Shown piece by piece: positions 1 to 5,642 of a stretch of 20,937 bases of DNA. The DNA is taken from positions 1 through 20,937 of the forward strand of contig CAJKXC010000044.1 of assembly GCA_905203765.1 (NCBI GenBank). Direction: 5' to 3'. Below the pieces are notes generated by a model. That model searched no databases. It was not told where the DNA came from and saw nothing but the letters and a program-made list of their open reading frames with translations. The stretch is from an uncultured Bacteroides sp. Lineage in GTDB: Bacteria; Bacteroidota; Bacteroidia; Bacteroidales; Bacteroidaceae. Position 1 is the stretch's first letter. Each line of letters begins with the position of its first letter. A program made the translations under genes and the position numbers.

Positions 1-907
1 TCTTGATGAAGATGATTTGTGCGCCCGGTTTCAGTACCAGTTCCTGCGAGGTGGGCAGACTGCTTTCGGGGAAGTCGCCGGTGATTTCGCCGTAGAAGGT
101 TACCGGTTCGCCGGGAAGCTCCGCCAGTTTCTTTTCGTTGATGTGGTCTACGTTGTCGCGGCGGGTGGCGAGGGTGATGTACATATCGGCTTCGGACTGT
201 TCTATCTGCGTGCCGTAGCGGGTGTTGAGCAGTTGCAGTTCGGGGGCGCCTACGGTGTTGTTGCGGATGTGGTCCAGTACGTTGACGAAGGCCTTGTCCG
301 TCTGCCGGTATACCGTTTGCAGTTCTATGGAGACGAGGTCTATCTGACCGAATACCCTTGCCGAGAAGAAGTAGGGAGTGGGGTAGAAGCGGTTCAGTAT
401 CTCGCGCTCGTCTCCCTTCACTACGGGCTCCAACTGAAAGACGTCGCCTACGAGCAATATCTGTTTGCCGCCGAAGGGCTCGCGCAGGTTGCGGGAGTAG
501 ACGCGCAGGATGCGGTCCACGGCGTCGATGATGTCGGCGCGTACCATAGATATTTCGTCGATGATGACCAGTTCCAGCTCTTCGAGCAGCTTACGGTGGG
601 GCTTGGTGTACTTAAAGAACTCGTGGATGCGTCCGCGTTGCAGGCTGAAGTTGGGGTCGTCGGGCAGCAGGGGATAGAAGGGCAGCTTGAAGAAACTGTG
701 CAGGGTGCTGCCCCCGGCATTGATGGCGGCTATCCCGGTAGGGGCGAGGACAACGTGTTTCTTCTTGGTGTTCTCGCAGATGTATCGCAGGAAGGTGGAT
801 TTGCCCGTACCTGCCTTGCCCGTCAGAAAGACGGACTGACGGGTGTACTGTATGAGGTTCAAGGCGTCTTGAAACTCTTTGTTCTGGGTGTCGGGGACGA
901 AATTCAT
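1..907 (-). CDS. PIF1-like AAA+ DNA helicase, N-terminal 302 residues (partial at window edge)
   Basis: Superfamily 1B helicase of the PIF1/RecD-like group, expected to unwind DNA using ATP in the cytoplasm. Reading from the ATG at 907, the protein opens MNFVPDTQNKEFQDALNLI. It has Walker A GKAGTGKS (residues 30-37), the APTGIAAINAGG motif (55-66), Walker B VIIDEIS (114-120) and motif III GDVFQLEP (154-161). The reading frame stays open to base 1, so the C-terminal half lies outside the window. The ATG overlaps the stop codon of the upstream HAD phosphatase gene as ATGA (907-904), which fixes the start and suggests translational coupling. A TTG at 911 in another frame opens a 99-residue shadow frame with none of these motifs. 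The helicase class is secure; the biological role (replication, recombination, or a mobile-element or defence function) cannot be told from this half. Confidence 0.93.
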   Translation of the reverse strand, partial: MNFVPDTQNKEFQDALNLIQYTRQSVFLTGKAGTGKSTFLRYICENTKKKHVVLAPTGIAAINAGGSTLHSFFKLPFYPLLPDDPNFSLQRGRIHEFFKYTKPHRKLLEELELVIIDEISMVRADIIDAVDRILRVYSRNLREPFGGKQILLVGDVFQLEPVVKGDEREILNRFYPTPYFFSARVFGQIDLVSIELQTVYRQTDKAFVNVLDHIRNNTVGAPELQLLNTRYGTQIEQSEADMYITLATRRDNVDHINEKKLAELPGEPVTFYGEITGDFPESSLPTSQELVLKPGAQIIFIK

Positions 908-1695
908 TCAACTACTCCAAAGTGCTTCAGCGCATTGGCTATTCCGTTTTCGTCCACCGAAGAGGTGACGTAGTTGGCAGAAGCCTTTACGTCGTCCTGG
1001 GCATTGCCCATGGCCACACCGATGCCGGCATGGCGCAGCATACTGATGTCGTTGCCGCCGTCGCCGAACGCCATTGTTTCTTCGAGGCGGATGCCGAAGT
1101 GGCGGATGATTTCGTCAATGCCCCGTTGCTTGGTATTGCCTTTGGCGGTGACGTCGGCAAAGGCGGGATACCAGCGTCCTATCTCGCAGTGGGGGATGGA
1201 AGGCAGCACTTCCCGTTCCTGCTCTTCGGTGATGAAGGGAGTCATCTGGAAGATTTCCTTACCCTGTATTGCCTCTTCGGGAGTCTTTACGGGCAGTATG
1301 TCCACCTTCAGGAAGTCGTGGAAGATTTCGTTGACGATGTCGGCGTGCTGGCAGGTGCAGATGTCCTTCTCGCCTACCACGATGCACGGATAGTTGTGGG
1401 CGGAGCAGTAGTCCATCAGCGCTTGCACGTCCGCTTGCGGGATGGCGCTTTTGTAAATCACTTCCTCGCCTACGAAGCAGTAGCCGCCGTTCATGGTGAT
1501 GTAACCGTCTATCAGGTTGCGTTCCTGCAGGGCGGAGAGGTTGTTGATGATGGCTGCGGGACGTCCCGTGGAAATAAAGATATGTATGCCTTTGGCTTTG
1601 GCAGCAGTCAGCGCGTCGATGGTAGAAACGGGGATTTCGTGCGTATTGAAGCTGACCAGTGTGCCGTCAATATCAAAAAACAGGGCTTTAATCAT
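904..1695 (-). CDS. Cof-type HAD-IIB family hydrolase (sugar-phosphate/FMN phosphatase type)
   Basis: Cytosolic Mg-dependent phosphatase of 263 residues, the usual length for Cof/YbjI/YidA-type HAD-IIB enzymes, which dephosphorylate sugar phosphates, flavin mononucleotide or similar small metabolites. Motif I is FFDIDGTL with nucleophile Asp8 and acid/base Asp10. Motif II is FISTGRP (40-46). Motif III lysine is probably Lys189 in GNTKQRG. Motif IV is GDGGND (211-216). The C2-type cap lies between motifs II and III. The ATG at 1695 is preceded by an A-rich leader and a perfect -7 element at 1727-1719 on the minus strand. The stop overlaps the helicase start by 4 bp, so the two form one operon, although no functional link is obvious. 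The exact substrate cannot be predicted. Confidence 0.93.
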   Translation of the reverse strand: MIKALFFDIDGTLVSFNTHEIPVSTIDALTAAKAKGIHIFISTGRPAAIINNLSALQERNLIDGYITMNGGYCFVGEEVIYKSAIPQADVQALMDYCSAHNYPCIVVGEKDICTCQHADIVNEIFHDFLKVDILPVKTPEEAIQGKEIFQMTPFITEEQEREVLPSIPHCEIGRWYPAFADVTAKGNTKQRGIDEIIRHFGIRLEETMAFGDGGNDISMLRHAGIGVAMGNAQDDVKASANYVTSSVDENGIANALKHFGVVE

Positions 1696-1718
1696 AAGAG
1701 GTTCTTTTTATCTTGTCC

Positions 1719-1727
1719 GCAAAATTA
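1719..1727 (-). promoter_or_regulatory. Bacteroidetes -7 promoter element for the HAD phosphatase-helicase operon
   Basis: Read on the minus strand, 1727-1719 is TAATTTTGC, a perfect match to the Bacteroides -7 consensus TAnnTTTGC, 24 bp before the ATG at 1695. No clear TTTG -33 box is seen at the usual spacing. It is divergent from the promoter at 1750-1758, the two elements lying 22 bp apart. Confidence 0.6.
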
Positions 1728-1749
1728 CTTAAAAAGCGAAGATATTTCG

Positions 1750-1758
1750 TACTTTTGC
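1750..1758 (+). promoter_or_regulatory. Bacteroidetes -7 promoter element for the C-S lyase/TPR regulator operon
   Basis: TACTTTTGC at 1750-1758 matches TAnnTTTGC exactly and lies 35 bp upstream of the ATG at 1794. The -33 region is weak. Together with the minus-strand element at 1727-1719 it makes a compact divergent promoter in a 98-bp gap. Confidence 0.6.
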
Positions 1759-1793
1759 AAGCAAATAAATGGTAAATCCTATCTAAGAGCATT

Positions 1794-2966
1794 ATGAAAT
1801 ACGATTTTGATGAAGTGATAGAGCGCCGCGGCACCGACTCGGTGAAGTGGGACGGCGTAAAGAATATCTGGGGGCGCGACGACCTGCTCCCTATGTGGGT
1901 GGCGGATATGGACTTCCGCACCCCGCCTTTTGTAATGGACGCGCTGCGCAAGCGACTGGAACACGAAGTGCTGGGCTATACCTTTGCCTGCGAGGAGTGG
2001 TACACGTCTATCTGCGGCTGGCTCCACCGCCGCCACGGTTGGACGGTGGCGCGCGAGATGCTGACCTTTGTGCCCGGCATCGTTCGCGGGCAGGCGTTTG
2101 CCTTGCAATGCTTCACGCAGCCGGGAGACAAGGTGATGGTGATGACTCCCGTCTATCATCCCTTCTTCCTGGTGACGGAGCGGCTGGGGCGCGAGGTAGT
2201 CTACTCCCCGCTCGACCTGCGCGACGGGCAGTACCAGATAGATTTCACCCGCTTTGCCAGGGACATCCGCGGTTGCCGCGCGCTGATTCTCTGCAACCCC
2301 CACAACCCCGGCGGGCGCGTGTGGACGGTAGCCGAGTTGCAGCAGATAGCCGACATCTGCCGGGATAGCGGCACGCTGGTCATCTCCGACGAGATACACG
2401 CCGACCTGACGCTGGCTCCCTACAAGCATCATCCCTTTGCTACCGTGTCCGAAGCTGCGGCACAGAACTCGCTGACCTTTATGGCTCCCAGCAAGGCTTT
2501 CAATATGCCGGGACTGGGCAGCTCGTATGCCGTCACTGTCAACGACGACATCCGCCACCGTTTCCAGGAGTTTATGGAAGCGGGCGAGTTCAGCGAAGGC
2601 CACCTGCTGGCGTACATCGGTGCGGCAGCCGCCTATACGCACGGCGAGGAGTGGCTTGCACAGATGCTGGACTATATAAAGGGCAATATCGACTTCGTAG
2701 AGAACTACCTGCGCGAGCGCATTCCGTCCATCGGCATGATACGTCCGCAGGCTTCCTACCTTATATATATAGACTGCCGCCGCCTGGGGATGAAGCAGGA
2801 AGAGCTGGTGCGCTTCTTTGCCGACAAAGCCCACCTGGCGCTGAACGACGGAACCATGTTCGGCACGCCGGGCGAGGGATTCATGCGGCTCAACATCGGT
2901 TGTCCGCGTTCGTTGCTGGCAAAGGCGTTGGGACAGTTGGAAGCGGCGGTGAGAGAATATTTGTAA
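1794..2966 (+). CDS. MalY/PatB family PLP-dependent cystathionine beta-lyase (C-S lyase)
   Basis: Fold-type I pyridoxal-phosphate enzyme of 390 residues, the typical size of MalY/PatB aminotransferase-like C-S lyases, which split cystathionine or other cysteine conjugates to a thiol, pyruvate and ammonia in the cytoplasm. Diagnostic features are the N-terminal LPMWVADMDF (residues 32-41), the NPHNPGGRVW loop starting at Asn168, the cofactor-pyridine aspartate in SDEIHADL (Asp199) and the Schiff-base lysine in APSKAFNMPGL (Lys234). The C-terminal LNIGCPRSLL is also family-typical. The start at 1794 gives the full N-terminus and follows the promoter at 1750. The next gene begins 22 bp after the stop, so the two are probably co-transcribed. 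A strict methionine-pathway role versus cysteine-conjugate cleavage is not decidable here. Confidence 0.93.
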   Translation: MKYDFDEVIERRGTDSVKWDGVKNIWGRDDLLPMWVADMDFRTPPFVMDALRKRLEHEVLGYTFACEEWYTSICGWLHRRHGWTVAREMLTFVPGIVRGQAFALQCFTQPGDKVMVMTPVYHPFFLVTERLGREVVYSPLDLRDGQYQIDFTRFARDIRGCRALILCNPHNPGGRVWTVAELQQIADICRDSGTLVISDEIHADLTLAPYKHHPFATVSEAAAQNSLTFMAPSKAFNMPGLGSSYAVTVNDDIRHRFQEFMEAGEFSEGHLLAYIGAAAAYTHGEEWLAQMLDYIKGNIDFVENYLRERIPSIGMIRPQASYLIYIDCRRLGMKQEELVRFFADKAHLALNDGTMFGTPGEGFMRLNIGCPRSLLAKALGQLEAAVREYL

Positions 2967-2988
2967 TCAGACTGATAGATAGATAAGA

Positions 2989-4677
2989 ATGAAGCGATTA
3001 CCTTTCCTCATATGTTTGTTTGTGATACTCTGCTTCGCCGCTTGCCGGCAGACCGATGCCGTGCGCCTGCTTCGCATGGCGGAAGGGCAAGTAGGAGTAA
3101 GTTCGGACAGCGTCCGCTCCCTGTTGATGCAGATAGAGAAACCGTCGCAACTCTCGGGCGAGGATAGGTTGCTTTATGGCTGGCTGTGGGCGTACGTGCA
3201 CTATATATGGAACTCTTCGATGGTGGAAGATACGCTGGTGGTGCGCGCCGCCGACAACTACATCGCGCGCCGCGACACTTCCCATCTGCTGTTGTCCTAT
3301 CTGATGAAAGCCAAGTACCTCTATTGGACAGATCGGAACGAGCATTCCGTAGCCCTGCTCGACACCGGCCTGGCCGAGGCGCTGGCACTGCGCGACACCA
3401 ACAAGGCGGTAGATATGCTCGGAATGCAAGCCAATCAATATACCTATGTATGGAAAGACTATCCGCGCACGGTAAGTGCTTACCGCCGCGCGTTGCAACT
3501 GAAAGAGACTGCCGGACTCTGTTTCTCCCAGGGACTTGCCATGGGGCTGATGCACGGCGACTCGGCCGACTACTACCTGAACCGGAGCGTGGAACTGGGC
3601 TTGCAGGACAAAGATACCGTGAGCGTGATACACTTCTTGCGCAACTATGCCCAATATCAGTCCTATCTGGGCAATGACAATGCAGGCGCCATCGCTACCG
3701 TGCACCGCCTGAATGCATTGCTGGGCGAGAAACATCATTTCCAGAGGTCGATGGGATATACCGTGCTGGTGGAATCCTTCCTGAAGGAAGGGCAGCTCGA
3801 TTCCGCCCAATACTATCTGGACAAGAGTCGCGCGCTGGCTATGCCGAATGGCAAGTTCGTGACGAGCGAGAATATATTTGCCACCTACCAGGCACTGATA
3901 GACTATAGCCGCCGTCGCACGTTCGACATCCTGGGCGTGGCGCGTTACAACGACTCCATCTGGAACGCCCTCTCGGCGATGCAAAGTACCCTCGGTAGCA
4001 AAGAAGAAAGCAAGGAATCGCTCTCGCAGGCGAACCTGTTGCTGGTCATCGAACGGCAGCGGATGCAACTGACCTTGTCGCTCTGCTTGCTGGCACTGGT
4101 GCTGGTGGGCGGTGGTGCGTTTCTGTACATCCGCAACCGTCGCTACCGGCTGATAGATGCCGAAGAACGCATCGAAGCATTGAACCACCTGCTGGAAGAA
4201 GCCACCACGCGGGGTGAAAACCCTGCGCCGGATGAAGCAGGTACGGACGGGGAAACGGTCAACGGGCAGTTCTTTCGGAAGATACTTCTGCAACAGTTGG
4301 GCATCATCCGCCTGGTAGCTACGCAGCCCACCTCGCAGAATCAGGACTTGCTTCGCCGTATGTCGGGCATCTCCAACCACGAGGTACCGGTGGACAGCCT
4401 GCTGGTTTGGGAAGACCTTTATCCCGTGATAGACCGCGTGTACGACGGATTCTACACCAAGATGAACCACCGTTTCGGCGACTTGCTCATCGACAAGGAA
4501 CAACAACTTTGCTGCCTGCTCTGCGCCGGGTTCTCTACTAAGGAGATTAGCGTAGTGACGCAGCAAAGCATTCCTACCATCTACCAGCGCAAGACGAATA
4601 TCCGCAAGAAGTTGGGAGTGGGGGAGAAAGAAGATATCGTAGAGTTTATTGAGCTACAAGCTACGAGCTACGAGTGA
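2989..4677 (+). CDS. Membrane-anchored TPR protein with C-terminal HTH (signal-transducing transcription regulator)
   Basis: Protein of 562 residues. The N-terminus MKRLPFLICLFVILCFAAC is a signal peptide with a possible lipobox (Cys19). Residues about 25-345 are helical and TPR-like, seen in stretches such as HSVALLDTGLAEALAL and LDSAQYYLDKSRAL. A single membrane segment follows at about 360-381 (LCLLALVLVGGGAFLYI), then a charged coiled-coil-like stretch (385-410). The C-terminus, about 503-550, is LuxR-like helix-turn-helix (CAGFSTKEISVVTQQSIPT then IYQRKTNIRKKLG). Bacteroides encodes many TPR-membrane-HTH regulators of this shape. By topology the TPR part would sit in the periplasm and the HTH in the cytoplasm, so I infer direct transmembrane signalling to DNA. 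It lies 22 bp after the C-S lyase. The last codons run into a heptad repeat, so residues ELQATSYE are partly repeat-encoded. Its target may be the receptor gene downstream; this is inference. Confidence 0.8.
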   Translation: MKRLPFLICLFVILCFAACRQTDAVRLLRMAEGQVGVSSDSVRSLLMQIEKPSQLSGEDRLLYGWLWAYVHYIWNSSMVEDTLVVRAADNYIARRDTSHLLLSYLMKAKYLYWTDRNEHSVALLDTGLAEALALRDTNKAVDMLGMQANQYTYVWKDYPRTVSAYRRALQLKETAGLCFSQGLAMGLMHGDSADYYLNRSVELGLQDKDTVSVIHFLRNYAQYQSYLGNDNAGAIATVHRLNALLGEKHHFQRSMGYTVLVESFLKEGQLDSAQYYLDKSRALAMPNGKFVTSENIFATYQALIDYSRRRTFDILGVARYNDSIWNALSAMQSTLGSKEESKESLSQANLLLVIERQRMQLTLSLCLLALVLVGGGAFLYIRNRRYRLIDAEERIEALNHLLEEATTRGENPAPDEAGTDGETVNGQFFRKILLQQLGIIRLVATQPTSQNQDLLRRMSGISNHEVPVDSLLVWEDLYPVIDRVYDGFYTKMNHRFGDLLIDKEQQLCCLLCAGFSTKEISVVTQQSIPTIYQRKTNIRKKLGVGEKEDIVEFIELQATSYE

Positions 4678-4739
4678 CGAGTGCTGCGCTGTTACGCCGC
4701 AAGGTACTTGTAGCTTGTAGCTCGTAGCTTGTCACTCTT
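4651..4739. repeat. Heptad-repeat inverted repeat overlapping the stop codon of the TPR/HTH gene
   Basis: The left arm has period 7 (AGCTACA, AGCTACG, AGCTACG, AGTGACG). The right arm has the same period on the other strand (CTTGTAG, CTTGTAG, CTCGTAG, CTTGTCA). A perfect 16-bp pairing joins 4656-4671 with 4717-4732, and wobble pairs extend it inward. The TGA stop at 4675-4677 lies inside the left arm. It may act as a 3'-end hairpin or be a mobile or slippage-derived repeat. Confidence 0.8.
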
Positions 4740-4768
4740 CCCTTTCCAAAGTGACAGAATGTATTTTT

Positions 4769-4792
4769 AAACGCGGCTGCTTGCCGCGTTTT
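4769..4792 (+). terminator. Rho-independent-like terminator after the C-S lyase/TPR regulator operon
   Basis: AAACGCGGC at 4769-4777 pairs perfectly with GCCGCGTTT at 4783-4791 around a 5-base loop (TGCTT), followed by a short T run. It sits 92 bp after the regulator stop codon. Confidence 0.75.
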
Positions 4793-4978
4793 CGCATGGC
4801 GGGCAGGCGGAAGGAAGCGGCACTGCTCTCGCGCATTAGCGCAATGTCTATATAAACGGTATTTGATGAAAGAGGAATCATATTGCGATGCAATTCTCTT
4901 TATCAGTGCTCTTATTGATGGTGAATGTTCTATATTCCGGCAATCTGCTATTTAAAATCCGTTCTTCCTACTATCCCT
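4793..4978. other. Gene-free stretch without recognised function
   Basis: Between the terminator and the 22-bp periodic array I see no convincing gene. There is a tiny GCGC-ATTA-GCGC hairpin around 4835 and one 31-codon hydrophobic reading frame (ATG at 4888) that lacks support. Confidence 0.4.
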
Positions 4979-5132
4979 TGTAGCGCAACATACCTTCCCT
5001 TTTTGCTGCATCTATAGTCTTTGGTCGGTGCATCTATAGTTCCCCCATGCAAAACATATAGTCTTTTCGGGCAAAACATATAGTCTTTTCACCCAAAACA
5101 TACCATCTATTCCCACAAAACACACCATCTAT
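4979..5132. repeat. 22-bp periodic array (about seven degenerate units), possible operator array
   Basis: A core resembling CATATAGT or CATACCAT recurs with the six-base core starting at 4990, 5012, 5034, 5056, 5078, 5100 and 5122, exactly 22 bp apart. The third and fourth units share GCAAAACATATAGTCTTT, the first two full units share GCATCTATAGT, and the last two share CACCATCTAT or TACCATCTAT. Units abut without spacers, so this is not a CRISPR array. A spacing of 22 bp is close to two helical turns, which would put every core on one DNA face. It lies about 510 bp upstream of the receptor gene and shares the ATATAG core with the sites at 5451-5568. Confidence 0.75.
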
Positions 5133-5333
5133 TGCGACGAATTAAATATTCTTCGCCTTGTTTTCGTATAATGTCCGCATATTATTCAGTATATCTGCAT
5201 ATCTATTCCCTTATTTATACAGTCGTTTTCTATTTACTCTGCCTTGCGAGGGCGGGGGAGATAGCGAAACGGAGTATTCGGTGTCTTTCTGGGTGAAATA
5301 TACGCTTATCGTTTGCGGAATGATAATATAGGG
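5133..5333. other. AT-rich spacer with no recognised feature
   Basis: No gene, promoter of full consensus or strong hairpin was seen here. An ATATCTATTCCC stretch at 5199-5210 echoes the last units of the periodic array but is out of its 22-bp phase. Confidence 0.4.
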
Positions 5334-5433
5334 TTCACCACAGAGGACACAGAGTCTCACAGAGTTTAAGCCAATCTGTAGTATCTGTCATTCAGCCAAA
5401 CACTCTGTGAGACTCTGTGTCCTCTGTGGTGAA
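5334..5433. repeat. Perfect 32-bp inverted repeat of the ACAGAGGACACAGAG family
   Basis: The left arm 5334-5365 (begins TTCACCACAGAGGACACAG) and the right arm 5402-5433 (ends CTCTGTGGTGAA) are exact reverse complements over 32 bp with a 36-base centre. A single diverged copy of the arm recurs at 18223-18256, so this is a dispersed repeat. In RNA it would be a very stable hairpin on either strand. It could act as a terminator-like barrier, an mRNA-stabilising structure, or a repetitive palindromic element. Confidence 0.9.
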
Positions 5434-5450
5434 TCTCTCTCTCCTTTTCC

Positions 5451-5568
5451 CCCATATAGCTGCCATATAGAGCCGATAATGCCCAATATAGACATTGGTA
5501 TTTATAATGCTTTGATAATCAACTGTATTCTCTCGCCCAATATAGACTTTTTATTTCCCGATATAGAC
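5451..5568 (+). promoter_or_regulatory. Five phased direct repeats (CCCAATATAGAC-like) upstream of the receptor promoter
   Basis: ATATAG cores start at 5454, 5465, 5486, 5540 and 5561. The last three are CCCAATATAGAC, CCCAATATAGAC and CCCGATATAGAC. Spacings are 11, 21, 54 and 21 bp, all close to whole helical turns. The last site ends about 22 bp before the -7 element at 5591. Direct repeats with 21-bp centres resemble activator sites of LytTR-type or similar dimeric regulators; that identity is inference. Confidence 0.6.
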
Positions 5569-5590
5569 CGTTTGAGACACCTTTTACCCT

Positions 5591-5599
5591 TATCTTTGC
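5591..5599 (+). promoter_or_regulatory. -7 promoter element of the outer membrane receptor gene
   Basis: TATCTTTGC is a perfect TAnnTTTGC element 43 bp before the ATG at 5643. The only TTTG nearby (5571-5574) is 16 bp away, shorter than the usual 19-21 bp. A poor -33 box fits activator dependence. Confidence 0.65.
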
Positions 5600-5642
5600 A
5601 TCAACGGAAAACGAAAAGTAACCCATTAATATTGAATAAACG

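Noticed and set aside
17..973. A 318-codon plus-strand frame over the helicase
   Set aside because: The minus strand carries intact Walker A, Walker B and motif III of a PIF1-like helicase; the plus-strand product has no domain.
1779..2834. A 351-codon antisense frame over the C-S lyase
   Set aside because: The plus-strand frame has all PLP-enzyme motifs, so this is a shadow frame.
2998..4566. A 522-codon open frame antisense to the TPR/HTH regulator
   Set aside because: No recognisable motifs; the opposite frame has a signal peptide, TPR-like helices, a membrane segment and an HTH.
4888..4983. A 31-codon hydrophobic frame in the long gap
   Set aside because: Short, with no promoter or clear ribosome site, and it ends in the start of the repeat array; hydrophobicity alone is not enough.
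4979..5132. Periodic array as a CRISPR
   Set aside because: Units abut with no spacers, the units themselves diverge and no cas genes are near.
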